A stretch of DNA of 64,000 bases from Lachnospiraceae bacterium (GTDB lineage: Bacteria > Bacillota > Clostridia > Lachnospirales > Lachnospiraceae): positions 62,001 to 126,000 of the forward strand of contig JAFRGQ010000098.1 in assembly GCA_017433725.1 (NCBI GenBank), given 5' to 3'. Positions 45,065 to 54,493 of the stretch are shown here, one piece after another; position 1 is the first letter of the stretch, and each line of letters begins with the position of its first letter. The notes beneath the pieces were generated by a model. The model was not told where the DNA came from and ran no database searches. It saw only the letters and a list, made by a program, of their open reading frames with translations. Both the position numbers and the translations under genes were made by a program.

Positions 45065-46777
45065 ATGAAATGGTTCAGAAAATCTCTCGGAAGAAAAGCG
45101 GTAGTTTTTGGCGCCGTGTGTATAATTCTTGCTGCATTCGGAGTTTTTCAGGCACTCTACTACGCATCAACAGAGGGTTTTATTACAGCTGACTATATCA
45201 GGAACCTGTCCAATATTGAGTACTTTTATTCGCTTCTGGATAAAGAAGACATACAACATGTGTGCGACAATGCAAGCAAGTTATATAAGGCACACGATGA
45301 TCTGGCAGAGATGTATAGCAAGGATCCTGAGACGATCGATAAAGAATATGACAGTCTTGTAAGAGATAAGACATATTTTGAACTGGTCCGGGATATAGCC
45401 GAGAAATCCGCCGTTTTCGGAATTGATAACGTACGCCTCGTTCTGATAGATTTTAAAAGCGGCATATTTTTTACCTTCTTTAATGATTATGATTATGTAA
45501 ACGATGATCCGAGTATCCATTTCTTTAAGAAAAAGGTCGCTGTGCCGGAAATAGAGGACATATATTATGAGTCAAGAAGTCTGAGCAAGAATGATACCTC
45601 ATTCGGAGAAGTCACTTCTGCTGTCAGAAGACTGTATTCGGATGAAGATCAGATGCTCTATACATATCTGTTCCTGGATACAGATGAAGTGCTCAGCGGT
45701 ATTTTTGTAGGAGACAGTATAAGGAATACAGTCCTCGGAATTGTCATTGCGACCATACTGGTCGGGGCCATTATTCTTGCATTGATGAACCGGGCGGTCG
45801 TGGAACCGATCAACGAACTATCCGATGCTACGAGAAAGTTCGTCGGAAATCTTGCAGATGGGGTTCCGTCCGAAAGCCTGTTCAGCACGCTGAATATCAA
45901 TACCGGGGATGAGATAGAGCATCTGTACCATTCCATCAGAGCCATGGAGGAGGAAATCTATGGCTATATGGAAAGACTGGAGACAGCGACCGCAGAACGG
46001 GAGAGGATTACGACAGAGCTATATATAGCGGAATCCATTCAAAAGCATATGCTTCCTTCAGCCGAGCCGGATTTCACGAATCAGCCGTGCTATGATCTTG
46101 CTGCATCCATGCGGCCGGCGAAGGAAATCGGCGGTGACTTCTATGATTTCTTCATGTTATCAGATGACAAACTTGCTTTCCTGATAGCAGATGTTTCCGG
46201 TAAAGGCGTTCCCGCTGCGCTCGTTATGGCAATCGGCAAGACTATGTTGAAGAACTATATGAAGGAAACGGGCAATATCGCGGATGCTTTCCGTATCACG
46301 AACAATGTATTGCTCGACAACAACAGCGAATCAATGTTCATCACGGCATATGCCGGCGTGCTTGATCTTCGCACAGGAGAGCTTCAGTATGTTAATGCGG
46401 GACATGAGGATCCGTTCATAAAATGCTCTGACGGCGAATTTGTCCTCAGAAAAGAACGGCATGCCATTGTGCTCGGCGCAATGGAAAATATGAAATACAA
46501 AGTGCATACAACAAAGCTGCAACCCGGCGACAGGATTTACATGTATACGGATGGCGTTCCGGAGGCACATGACGCAGAGCTTCAGATGTTCGGTATGGAA
46601 GGAACATCGGATGTCCTAAATTCCGTAAAGGATGAGAAGGCGTCGGATGTAATAGAGGCGGTATGCAAGTCTGTTGAGGTTTTTGCAAAGGGCGCCCCGC
46701 AGTTCGATGACATGACCATGCTCTGTCTGGATTTCAGGCAGTATTATACCGATGATATGGCAAAGGATGGAGAATGA
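45065..46777 (+). CDS. Membrane-bound SpoIIE/RsbU-type PP2C serine phosphatase with HAMP
   Basis: The 570-residue signalling protein has a membrane helix at about 12-34, an extracytoplasmic sensor domain (about 35-218), a second helix (about 220-243), a HAMP linker with a coiled coil (245-325) and a C-terminal PPM phosphatase domain. Metal-binding motifs are EIGGDFYDFF, DVSGKGVPAALVMA and PQFDDMTMLCLDF. Relatives dephosphorylate anti-sigma antagonist proteins. None of those partners is adjacent, so the target is unknown. The start follows lysA by two bases and the end overlaps the next gene by four (ATGA). Confidence 0.9.
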   Translation: MKWFRKSLGRKAVVFGAVCIILAAFGVFQALYYASTEGFITADYIRNLSNIEYFYSLLDKEDIQHVCDNASKLYKAHDDLAEMYSKDPETIDKEYDSLVRDKTYFELVRDIAEKSAVFGIDNVRLVLIDFKSGIFFTFFNDYDYVNDDPSIHFFKKKVAVPEIEDIYYESRSLSKNDTSFGEVTSAVRRLYSDEDQMLYTYLFLDTDEVLSGIFVGDSIRNTVLGIVIATILVGAIILALMNRAVVEPINELSDATRKFVGNLADGVPSESLFSTLNINTGDEIEHLYHSIRAMEEEIYGYMERLETATAERERITTELYIAESIQKHMLPSAEPDFTNQPCYDLAASMRPAKEIGGDFYDFFMLSDDKLAFLIADVSGKGVPAALVMAIGKTMLKNYMKETGNIADAFRITNNVLLDNNSESMFITAYAGVLDLRTGELQYVNAGHEDPFIKCSDGEFVLRKERHAIVLGAMENMKYKVHTTKLQPGDRIYMYTDGVPEAHDAELQMFGMEGTSDVLNSVKDEKASDVIEAVCKSVEVFAKGAPQFDDMTMLCLDFRQYYTDDMAKDGE

Positions 46778-47529
46778 TGAGCAAAGACTACGAATTTTTG
46801 AAGGAGGTCGTACTTGAAGCCGGTCAGATGATGGCAGATACCGCTTCCCTGAGCATTGAGCAGAAAGGTGCAAATGATTTTGTCACCAATCGCGACAAGG
46901 AAATACAGGACTTTCTGATCGAAAGGCTGTCGAAGCAATATCCGAATGCAAAATTCGTTGCCGAGGAGAAGATGAACCTCTACGATTTACCGGGAGAATA
47001 CTTTGTGATCGATCCCATTGACGGGACTCATAATTTTATGAACGGTATTCCGCTCTGCGCCGTATGTTTAGCTTACGTGAAGGATGGAGAAATCAGGGAA
47101 TCATTTGTCTATAATTCTCTCCTTCACGAGATGTTCTCCGCTTCAAAGGGAGAAGGGGCGTTTTTCAACGGAGAGCGCGTCGCAAGGCGCAAAAGTCTGC
47201 CGCTTGACCGTTCCGTCATCCTGACGGAGGACGGATGGAAAGGTGATAAGAGCGTAATACGAAAGTATGCCGCTTGCGCGAGAATTCTCGGTTCCGCAGA
47301 GATAGGAATCTGTTATGCCGGATGCGGAAGATGCGGAGCTTATATTTCGCCGCGTCTTCACCTCTGGGACTATGCCGCCGGCATGCTGTTTGCGCAAGAG
47401 TGCGGTATGTTGGTCATTGAGAGGAACGGAAAGAGAGCGAGGCTGATCGAGCCGAACCATATCCTCGTATGTGAGGAAGATATGAAGGATGAGCTGCTTG
47501 CTCTTTGGGCGGAGGCGGAACCGGAATAA
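46774..47529 (+). CDS. Inositol monophosphatase family protein
   Basis: The 251-residue Li-sensitive-type phosphatase has metal ligands in VAEEKM (about 65), DPIDGTHNFMNG (about 73-84) and LWDYAAGMLF (about 196). The family hydrolyses inositol phosphates, 3'-phosphoadenosine nucleotides or fructose bisphosphate; I cannot choose. The shortened loop before DPIDGTHNF and the inserted GRCGAYISPRLHLWD resemble the histidinol-phosphatase/CysQ side of the family. GGATGGAG precedes ATG 46774, overlapping the phosphatase stop. Confidence 0.88.
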   Translation: MMSKDYEFLKEVVLEAGQMMADTASLSIEQKGANDFVTNRDKEIQDFLIERLSKQYPNAKFVAEEKMNLYDLPGEYFVIDPIDGTHNFMNGIPLCAVCLAYVKDGEIRESFVYNSLLHEMFSASKGEGAFFNGERVARRKSLPLDRSVILTEDGWKGDKSVIRKYAACARILGSAEIGICYAGCGRCGAYISPRLHLWDYAAGMLFAQECGMLVIERNGKRARLIEPNHILVCEEDMKDELLALWAEAEPE

Positions 47530-47634
47530 ACCGGTAAGAAGCGGGAGCTTTTTGTTTTGATGTGTTTTTTCTGTATTCTCCGTCGATGAGAAACACGGTT
47601 TAAGTAATCAGAAGAACGATTCATAAATATTAAG

Positions 47635-47675
47635 GACAAAAAAGGACTGGGTACATGTGTATCCAGTCCTTTTTA
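47635..47675. terminator. Bidirectional terminator between suhB-like gene and tRNA-Leu
   Basis: AAAAAAGGACTGG and CCAGTCCTTTTT form a strong stem, with a TAC/GTA inner stem, and runs on both flanks. It serves the plus-strand operon and the minus-strand tRNA. Confidence 0.94.
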
Positions 47676-47676
47676 G

Positions 47677-47759
47677 TGCCGGCGGTGGGACTCGAACCCA
47701 CACGCCCTTGCGAGCAACAGATTTTGAGTCTGCATCGTCTGCCATTCCGACACGCCGGC
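47677..47759 (-). tRNA. tRNA-Leu (anticodon CAA)
   Basis: On the minus strand the acceptor GCCGGCG pairs with CGCCGGC before the discriminator A. The anticodon arm GCAGA-CTCAAAA-TCTGT gives anticodon CAA. A long variable arm (TTGCTCGCAAGGGCGT) marks a class II leucine tRNA, and the T-arm contains GGTTCGAGTCC. The 3' CCA is not encoded. The terminator follows at once. Confidence 0.95.
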
Positions 47760-47776
47760 TCAGTCACGACTCAACT

Positions 47777-47805
47777 ATAATAACAGAAAAAACAAAATCT
47801 GTCTA
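47777..47805 (-). promoter_or_regulatory. Promoter for tRNA-Leu (minus strand)
   Basis: Read on the minus strand: TAGACA (47800-47805), 17 bp, TATTAT (47777-47782), about 18 bases before the mature tRNA 5' end. Confidence 0.7.
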
Positions 47806-47809
47806 CAAC

Positions 47810-47838
47810 TTGAGTAATGAGATTTTTTACAGTATTAT
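47810..47838 (+). promoter_or_regulatory. Promoter for the zinc-finger gene and polA
   Basis: TTGAGT (47810-47815), 17-bp spacer, TATTAT (47833-47838), directed away from the tRNA promoter. Confidence 0.6.
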
Positions 47839-47874
47839 AAAAAGCGGATAAAAAACGGAGGATTGGAGGACAAG

Positions 47875-48255
47875 ATGGACTGCGAACAGGCTAAAGCAAT
47901 GGTCACTCCCTATATAGAGGGGACACTGACAGACAAGGAGTGCATTGACTTTCTGAAACATGTTAAAAAATGCCCGAATTGTCACGAAGAGCTCGAGACC
48001 TATTTTATTGTCGATTATGCTCTTCAATTTCTGGATGAAGAGGGGTCGGACCGTTCTTTCGACATGCAGAAAGTGCTGAAAGATGATATTCGATGGAACG
48101 AGACCAGGATCCTGAAGACCAGAATGATCAGAGGAATTACGCTCGGAGGTATGATCCTGTCCGATATTCTCCTGCTCATAACAGCAATTATTAAGTTCAA
48201 TCCTTCGGTGGCAAAAGCAATAACAGATCATATTTCGATCCTGTTTCACGGTTAA
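47875..48255 (+). CDS. Zinc-finger anti-sigma-like membrane protein
   Basis: The 126-residue protein has an N-terminal zinc-finger HC2-type domain: His29-x3-Cys33-x2-Cys36 with Cys3 or Cys23 as further ligand candidates. This is the ZAS arrangement of anti-sigma factors. A single membrane helix lies at about 88-108 and a short outside tail follows. ATG 47875 has GGAGGA four bases upstream; an in-frame TTG at 47863 lies between two ribosome-like sites and is less likely. No sigma factor gene is beside it; polA follows by 28 bases in probable co-transcription. Confidence 0.75.
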   Translation: MDCEQAKAMVTPYIEGTLTDKECIDFLKHVKKCPNCHEELETYFIVDYALQFLDEEGSDRSFDMQKVLKDDIRWNETRILKTRMIRGITLGGMILSDILLLITAIIKFNPSVAKAITDHISILFHG

Positions 48256-48283
48256 GAAACGGAAGATAAGGTTAGGTGAGAAG

Positions 48284-51139
48284 ATGGATAAAAAACTTGT
48301 TTTGATAGATGGCCACAGCATTATGTTCCGGGCATTTTACGGAATGCCGCTGACTATGACTGCACCGGACGGCGTTCATACGAATGCCGTTTACGGCTTT
48401 CTCGCCATCATGAGAAAAATTATCGAGGAGGAGAGGCCTGACTACCTGGCTGTGGCATTTGACAGGCCGACACCTACCTTCCGTCATGAAAAATACGAGG
48501 CTTATAAGGGCAATCGGTCCCCGGCCCCGCCTGAATTCCATGAGCAGATGCCGCTCATCAGGGAACTTCTTTCTTCAATGGGGATCCGCTACATCGAAAT
48601 GGACGGTTGGGAAGCAGACGATATCCTGGGAACACTCTCGAGAAGAGGTGAGGATAGCGGTATGACCGTATCGCTTGTTTCCGGAGACCGAGATCTCCTT
48701 CAGATCGCTACGGACAGGACGGAGATCATTCTCCCGAAGACAAAAGGCGGTCAGACGACATATGAGCGCTATCACGCTCAGCAGGTGCTGGAGACGATGG
48801 GCGTAACTCCTCTTGAGTTCATCGATATGAAGGCTTTGATGGGAGATTCTTCCGACAATATTCCGGGGCTGCCGGGCGTCGGTCCAAAAACAGCCTCCGC
48901 CATCATATCGCAGTTCCATTCCATAGAAAATGCCCATGAGCATGTGGATGAAATCAAGCCGAAGAAAGCTCAGAGTGCAATGCGTGATCATTACGATCTT
49001 GCGGTGCTGTCCAAGGATCTCGCAACGATCCGGTGTGATGCGCCGGTGGATGTCTCGTTCGATGAGCTCACTCTCGGGGAAATCTATAACGAAAAGTCTT
49101 ACGAGATGTTCAGAAGACTGAATTTCAAGAGTCTTCTCGGTCTTTTTGAAGCTGATAAATCCGAGGTTCCCGTCAGCGTCGAAGTCACTGTCGTAACTGA
49201 CCGAGCCGAAGCTCAGAAGATATTTGAGGAAGCCCGGAAACATGCAGAAAACGGCGGGGACGTAGGAATCGATTTCGTCGCCGAGAAGAGGGTTCTGTAT
49301 GCGGCAGGTCTGGCATTTTCCGGAAAATGCTACGGCTTTCCTGTAGGGGGCGGGTATAGTATCTGCCGTCTTACGACAGGAAAAGATTCAGAGACGGATA
49401 CTGACGAAAGTCACGATTCCTTCACTGTTGCGAGCGACGGCCAGCTATCCTTCGATTTTACTGCGTCTGCCGGGAAGTATACCGCGGAAGACGGCGCTCG
49501 GGATGAATTCGGGAATAACGAAAGTACACTGATCGACGCTGATTTTCTTCTCGGAAGTTTCGCGGGAATTGTATCCGGCACCGGTCGGATCGGGTGTGTT
49601 AACGCCAAGGAAATTGAAAAGCTTCTTCGTATCACAGATACAGCCGGATTCTATGACAGTGTGGTCGGCGCGTATCTGATCGATCCTCTGAAATCCGACT
49701 GGGAGTATGATGATGTCGCGAACGGATATCTAAAGACGACGGTCAAAGCGCGGGAGGAGCTGATCGGGAAAAAGGGACCTGCTGCCTGGGTCGCGGACCG
49801 CAGGAAGAAGAAAGAAAATGAGGATGAGACGAGAGCAAATCTGGCTGTGACAGCAGGACTCGCGGCATGGACCGGATTAATGAGTATTGATCCGGTTCTG
49901 AAACGTCTTGATGAGGAGGGAATGAAAGCGCTGTATCTCGATGTTGAGATGCCGCTCACAGCAGTCCTTGCCTCCATGGAAAACGAAGGAATCCTGACAA
50001 GCCGGGATGAACTTGTCCGCTACAGTGAGATGCTGGGCGCACGTGTTGACGAGCTTACACAGGAAATCTACGAGGAGGCGGGCGAGGAATTCAACATTAA
50101 CAGTCCGAAACAGCTCGGCGTAATTCTTTTTGAGAAAATGAAGCTCCCGGGCGGAAAGAAGACGAAGACCGGTTATTCTACGGCTGCGGATGTTCTGGAG
50201 AAACTGGCTCCGGACTACAAGATCGTGGCAAATATTCTTGAGTACAGAACCTACTCGAAGCTTAAATCGACTTACGCGGACGGTCTGCAGACGAATATTG
50301 AATCTGATGGCAAGATCCGCACGACTTTCAACCAGACGATCACGGCGACCGGCAGACTGTCCAGCACGGATCCCAATCTGCAGAATATTCCTATGAGAGA
50401 AGACCTGGGCAGAAGGATCCGTAAATGCTTCTATCCGGCTGAGGGATGCGTCTTCGTCGACGCCGATTACTCACAGATAGAACTGCGCGTTCTGGCCCAT
50501 ATGTCCGGAGATGAGAAACTGATCGAGGCATATCGCGAAGCTAAGGATATCCACAGAACTACGGCGTCGCAGGTGTTCCACGTTCCGTTCGATGAGGTCA
50601 CGGATCAGATGAGAAGAAACGCCAAGGCCGTCAATTTCGGGATCGTGTACGGCATCAGCAGTTTCGGTCTCTCTCAGGGACTCTCCATCTCGAGGAAGGA
50701 AGCGCAGGATTATATTAATGATTACTTCCATACCTATCCGAAGATCAAAGCATTCCTTGACAGGCTGGTACGAAATGCGAGAGAAAAAGGTTATGCGGAA
50801 TCGCTGTTCGGAAGAAGGAGACCGGTACCGGAGCTCAAATCCTCCAACTTTATGCAGCGCTCATTCGGCGAGCGTGTCGCCATGAACAGCCCGATCCAGG
50901 GAACTGCGGCGGATATTATCAAGATCGCCATGATACGGGTGTTCAACAGGCTCAGAAAAGAGGGCCTGCAGTCAAAGCTGATCCTTCAGATCCACGATGA
51001 GCTTTTGATCGAGGCACCGAAGGATGAGGCGGAGAGAGCGCGGGCACTTCTCGAGGAAGAGATGAAGGCGGCCGCGTCTCTGGATGTCGTTCTGGAGACG
51101 GATTGTCATATCGGTACGGACTGGTACGAAGCTAAGTAA
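48284..51139 (+). CDS. polA: DNA polymerase I, proofreading domain degenerate
   Basis: The 951-residue repair polymerase has an intact 5'-3' exonuclease/flap domain (1-290: DGHSIMFRAFYG, YLAVAFDR, WEADDILGT). The middle domain (about 300-560) starts near GIDFVAEKR where the 3'-5' exonuclease DxE motif should be; acidic metal ligands are missing, so no proofreading is expected, as in many Gram-positive Pol I. The polymerase part is complete: DADYSQIELRVLAH (motif A), RRNAKAVNFGIVYG (motif B) and QIHDELLIE (motif C). An insert rich in Asp/Ser/Glu sits near 365-405. coaE follows. Confidence 0.96.
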   Translation: MDKKLVLIDGHSIMFRAFYGMPLTMTAPDGVHTNAVYGFLAIMRKIIEEERPDYLAVAFDRPTPTFRHEKYEAYKGNRSPAPPEFHEQMPLIRELLSSMGIRYIEMDGWEADDILGTLSRRGEDSGMTVSLVSGDRDLLQIATDRTEIILPKTKGGQTTYERYHAQQVLETMGVTPLEFIDMKALMGDSSDNIPGLPGVGPKTASAIISQFHSIENAHEHVDEIKPKKAQSAMRDHYDLAVLSKDLATIRCDAPVDVSFDELTLGEIYNEKSYEMFRRLNFKSLLGLFEADKSEVPVSVEVTVVTDRAEAQKIFEEARKHAENGGDVGIDFVAEKRVLYAAGLAFSGKCYGFPVGGGYSICRLTTGKDSETDTDESHDSFTVASDGQLSFDFTASAGKYTAEDGARDEFGNNESTLIDADFLLGSFAGIVSGTGRIGCVNAKEIEKLLRITDTAGFYDSVVGAYLIDPLKSDWEYDDVANGYLKTTVKAREELIGKKGPAAWVADRRKKKENEDETRANLAVTAGLAAWTGLMSIDPVLKRLDEEGMKALYLDVEMPLTAVLASMENEGILTSRDELVRYSEMLGARVDELTQEIYEEAGEEFNINSPKQLGVILFEKMKLPGGKKTKTGYSTAADVLEKLAPDYKIVANILEYRTYSKLKSTYADGLQTNIESDGKIRTTFNQTITATGRLSSTDPNLQNIPMREDLGRRIRKCFYPAEGCVFVDADYSQIELRVLAHMSGDEKLIEAYREAKDIHRTTASQVFHVPFDEVTDQMRRNAKAVNFGIVYGISSFGLSQGLSISRKEAQDYINDYFHTYPKIKAFLDRLVRNAREKGYAESLFGRRRPVPELKSSNFMQRSFGERVAMNSPIQGTAADIIKIAMIRVFNRLRKEGLQSKLILQIHDELLIEAPKDEAERARALLEEEMKAAASLDVVLETDCHIGTDWYEAK

Positions 51140-51164
51140 TGAGCGCTGGAGAATAAGATCAAAA

Positions 51165-51268
51165 GCAGATTATCAACAGAACGCCGGACGTTCTTGATAT
51201 TTATGTACGAAAAAATCTAAGGCAGATTGCCGACAGAATGCGGGATGTTCTTTAAAAATTAAGTACGG
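51165..51268 (+). repeat. Two imperfect direct repeats before coaE, each with a hairpin
   Basis: Units 51165-51210 and 51222-51268 both read GCAGATT, then ACAGAA, then GTTCTT, then an AT-rich end with GTACG. Unit 1 contains AGAACG-ccgga-CGTTCT; unit 2 has the weaker AGAATG..ATGTTCT. This looks like a local duplication of an untranslated element. Confidence 0.55.
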
Positions 51269-51283
51269 TCAGGATATAGAAAA

Positions 51284-51880
51284 ATGAGATTAATTGGCGT
51301 GACAGGAGGCGTCGGTGCGGGAAAGAGCAGCGTACTGGACTACCTTCATAAAGAATACGGGGCGGTTATCGTGCAGCTTGACGATGTAAGCCGCGCGATG
51401 CTCGCAACAGACGGGCCGTGTTATGATGAGACGATAGAGATATTCGGCCGGAGCGTAGTCAGAGAGGACCGCAGCCTTGACCGCGCAGCAATCGCGGAAA
51501 GAGTATTTTCCGATTCGGTCATGATGGAGAAGCTGAACGCTCTTGTACATCCCGCTGTGCGAAAGGAGACTGAAAAGATCATTTCTCGATTCAGGGAGGA
51601 AGGCGTTCAGATCCTTGTGCTCGAAGCTGCACTGCTTATTGAACAACATTATGATGAAATCTGTGATGAACTGTGGTATATTTATGCGAGCGCTGATACA
51701 AGGATGAGGAGGCTCACGGATAGCCGGGGTTATTCTAAAGAGCGCATCGAGGGGACGATGGCAAAGCAGCTCAGCGATGAGGAATTTCGCGCGAAAGCGA
51801 CATTTGTCCTCGACAATGACGGCGATTTCGAGTATACGAAAGCGCAGATCGACAGACATTTCGAAGAAGTTCTCAGGTGA
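51284..51880 (+). CDS. coaE: Dephospho-CoA kinase
   Basis: The 198-residue P-loop kinase carries out the last step of coenzyme A synthesis. Walker A is GGVGAGKSSVLDYL (about 7-20), followed by QLDDVSRAML, the conserved HPAVRKE segment near residue 88 and VLEAALLIE. The length matches the family. ATG 51284 has only a weak AGGATATAG upstream. It follows polA, a frequent Gram-positive arrangement (often with a Fpg glycosylase gene between, absent here). Confidence 0.95.
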   Translation: MRLIGVTGGVGAGKSSVLDYLHKEYGAVIVQLDDVSRAMLATDGPCYDETIEIFGRSVVREDRSLDRAAIAERVFSDSVMMEKLNALVHPAVRKETEKIISRFREEGVQILVLEAALLIEQHYDEICDELWYIYASADTRMRRLTDSRGYSKERIEGTMAKQLSDEEFRAKATFVLDNDGDFEYTKAQIDRHFEEVLR

Positions 51881-51897
51881 AGGAGTGTAATTAACAT

Positions 51898-52695
51898 ATG
51901 AAGTTCTGCAGTATATGCAGCGGCAGCAGCGGGAACTGTATCTATGTCGGAAGCGACAATACATCCGTGCTGGTGGATGTCGGTGTGTCCGGCATACGTG
52001 TTGAGCGCGGGCTCAACGAAATAGATATGACCACGAAAGATGTTGACGGAATTCTGGTGACGCATGAACACTCGGATCATGTGAAAGGGCTGGGCGTTCT
52101 TGCAAGACGTTACGGCATTCCGATTTATGCGACGGCAGGAACCATCGAAGCGATAAGGCAGAATACGTCGATCGGAAAGATACCGCAGACACTGCTGCGG
52201 ACGATACGGTCTGATGTGGAATTTGATATAGGGGATATGACCATCCTTCCGTTCGAGATTTCCCACGATGCGGCGGAACCGGTGGGTTTCCGCATTGAAC
52301 ATGACGGAAAGAAGGCGGCAGTTGCGACGGATATGGGGTGTTACACGGAATATACGATCGATCATCTGAAAGGTCTGGATGTGCTTCTCCTTGAGTCAAA
52401 TCACGACGTGCATATGCTCGAGGTCGGACGATACCCCTATTATTTAAAGAGACGTATCCTGAGCGATCACGGCCATCTCTCCAATGAGACTTCCGGCCAG
52501 CTGCTCGGACAGCTTCTGCATGACGGTGTAAAGCACGTATTTCTCGGGCATCTCTCGCAGGAGAATAATTATGAGGCCCTCGCTTATCAGACTGTCTGCA
52601 ATGAAGTGACGCTCGGGGATAACCCGTTCAAGTCGGACGATTTCAACATTACGATCGCACACAGGGAGAGGCCATCGGAGGCGGTAAACTGGTGA
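51898..52695 (+). CDS. MBL-fold metallo-hydrolase, YycJ/WalJ-like
   Basis: The 265-residue beta-lactamase-fold hydrolase has the dimetal motif THEHSDH (His56, His58, Asp60, His61), an N-terminal CSGSSGNCIYV and later SHDAAEPVGF and ESNHDVHML. This matches the YycJ group, implicated in DNA-end processing and cell-wall signalling in Bacillus, though activity is not settled. GAAGGAG precedes ATG 51898, 17 bases after coaE. No walRK genes are nearby, unlike Bacillus. Confidence 0.9.
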   Translation: MKFCSICSGSSGNCIYVGSDNTSVLVDVGVSGIRVERGLNEIDMTTKDVDGILVTHEHSDHVKGLGVLARRYGIPIYATAGTIEAIRQNTSIGKIPQTLLRTIRSDVEFDIGDMTILPFEISHDAAEPVGFRIEHDGKKAAVATDMGCYTEYTIDHLKGLDVLLLESNHDVHMLEVGRYPYYLKRRILSDHGHLSNETSGQLLGQLLHDGVKHVFLGHLSQENNYEALAYQTVCNEVTLGDNPFKSDDFNITIAHRERPSEAVNW

Positions 52696-52751
52696 ACTTC
52701 GGTGCAGCCTGTAAGTTCCTGATGACGATATACATAAACAGGGAGACAAAC

Positions 52752-53024
52752 ATGAAAAAAACAATCATCACAGTTGTAGGCAAGGACAAGGTAGGTATCA
52801 TCGCCAAGGTGTGCACATATCTGGCCAATAACAAGATCAATATCCTTGATATTTCCCAGACGATCATCGACGGCTTCTTTAACATGATGATGATCACGGA
52901 TACGACCGACGCGGAAAAAAGTACGAAAGACATCCGGCATGAGCTCCACCAGATCGGTGAGGAGATCGGTGTCAGTATTCATGTGCAGCATGAGGACATA
53001 TTTGAGATGATGCACCGCATATGA
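52752..53024 (+). CDS. ACT domain protein (UPF0237)
   Basis: The 90-residue single ACT domain begins KKTIITVVGKDKVGIIAKV and continues INILDISQTIIDGFFNMMMI. This matches the small UPF0237 family found upstream of PFL-like genes. ACT domains bind amino acids or similar small ligands, and here it is probably a regulatory partner of the next gene. GGGAG precedes ATG 52752; a longer in-frame start at 52692 has no ribosome site. Confidence 0.92.
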   Translation: MKKTIITVVGKDKVGIIAKVCTYLANNKINILDISQTIIDGFFNMMMITDTTDAEKSTKDIRHELHQIGEEIGVSIHVQHEDIFEMMHRI

Positions 53025-53054
53025 GTACAGCAAATCTGAAAGCCGGAGGAGAAT

Positions 53055-54419
53055 ATGATTAATATATTTGAGGTGTATGAGACCAACAAAATGATCGAGC
53101 ATGAGAACCTTGATGTGAGGACAATCACTCTCGGTATCTCTCTGCTTGACTGCATCAGCGATAACCTCGAAACTTTGAAAGCAAATATTTACAATAAGAT
53201 AACAAATGCAGCAAAGAATCTCGTAGCCACCGGAAAAGACATTGAGGAGCTGTACGGCATACCGATCGTCAATAAGCGTATCTCTGTCACTCCGATTTCC
53301 CTGGTAGGCGGAGCAGCCTGCAAGACACCGGAAGACTTCGTTGAGATAGCGGAGGTCCTTGACGAATGCGCTAAGACAGTCGGCGTAAATTTCCTCGGAG
53401 GATATTCGGCTCTCGTGTCGAAATCCATGACGCAGGCGGACAGACTTCTGATCGAATCCATACCGGAGGCGCTGGCTGTGACAGACCGTGTCTGCAGCTC
53501 GGTCAATGTCGGCTCTACCAGAACAGGCATTAACATGGATGCAGTGCGTCTCATGGGACGCACGATAAAAAAAGCTGCCGAGCGCACAGCCGACAAAGAT
53601 TCTCTCGGCTGCGCCAAGCTTGTCGTCTTCTGCAATGCCCCCGATGATAATCCCTTTATGGCCGGCGCTTTCCACGGCGTGACCGAGGGTGATATGGTCA
53701 TTAATGTCGGCGTTTCCGGACCGGGCGTTGTGAAAGCAGCTCTGGAGCACTGCAAGGATTCCGATTTTGAGGAGCTTTGCGAGACGATCAAGAAAACATC
53801 GTTTAAGATCACACGAGTCGGTCAGCTGGTCGCCAGGGAGGCATCTCAGCGTCTCGGCGTTCCGTTCGGTATCGTAGACCTCTCCCTTGCGCCGACGCCC
53901 GCTGTCGGTGACTCGGTCGCTGACATCCTGAAGGCAATCGGCGTGGAGCACCCCGGCGCACCGGGGACGACGGCTGCTCTGGCTCTTCTCAATGATCAGG
54001 TGAAGAAGGGCGGCGTCATGGCTTCGTCCTACGTCGGAGGTCTTTCAGGGGCATTCATTCCGGTCAGCGAGGACCAGGGAATGATCGAGGCTGTTCAGGC
54101 AGGTGCTCTCACGCTCGAGAAACTGGAAGCTATGACCTGTGTGTGCTCTGTAGGTCTTGATATGATTGCAATTCCCGGAGATACTTCGGAGGAGACTCTT
54201 TCGGGTATAATCGCGGATGAGATGGCACTCGGCATGGTGAACCAGAAGACAACGGCGGTCAGATTGATTCCGGCAATCGGGAAGAAAGTGGGAGATTCCG
54301 TGGAGTTCGGAGGACTTCTGGGATACGCACCGATCATGCCGGTAAACACGTTCGGATGTGAGAGGTTCGTGAACAGGAGGGGCAGAATTCCCGCTCCGAT
54401 CCACTCCTTTAAGAACTGA
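53055..54419 (+). CDS. PFL-like family protein (UPF0210/DUF711)
   Basis: The 454-residue soluble protein has a glycyl-radical-enzyme-like barrel but no glycyl radical site. N-terminal [18 protein letters not shown], middle [15 protein letters not shown] and [19 protein letters not shown], and a late [14 protein letters not shown] segment match UPF0210. The function is unknown. It almost always follows a UPF0237 ACT protein, as here, 30 bases apart with GGAGGAG before the ATG. The conserved pairing argues for a complex or shared pathway. Confidence 0.92.
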   Translation: MINIFEVYETNKMIEHENLDVRTITLGISLLDCISDNLETLKANIYNKITNAAKNLVATGKDIEELYGIPIVNKRISVTPISLVGGAACKTPEDFVEIAEVLDECAKTVGVNFLGGYSALVSKSMTQADRLLIESIPEALAVTDRVCSSVNVGSTRTGINMDAVRLMGRTIKKAAERTADKDSLGCAKLVVFCNAPDDNPFMAGAFHGVTEGDMVINVGVSGPGVVKAALEHCKDSDFEELCETIKKTSFKITRVGQLVAREASQRLGVPFGIVDLSLAPTPAVGDSVADILKAIGVEHPGAPGTTAALALLNDQVKKGGVMASSYVGGLSGAFIPVSEDQGMIEAVQAGALTLEKLEAMTCVCSVGLDMIAIPGDTSEETLSGIIADEMALGMVNQKTTAVRLIPAIGKKVGDSVEFGGLLGYAPIMPVNTFGCERFVNRRGRIPAPIHSFKN

Positions 54420-54493
54420 GAAATATGTCAGCTTCCGCTGACCTCAGGTCCGCACGAGTCTCGCGAACGTAACTTGAATTGGAGGTAATGTAT

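Noticed and set aside
52587-53951. 454-codon minus-strand frame opposite the ACT and PFL-like genes
   Set aside because: Crosses two conserved genes and their gap; an antisense artefact of codon bias.
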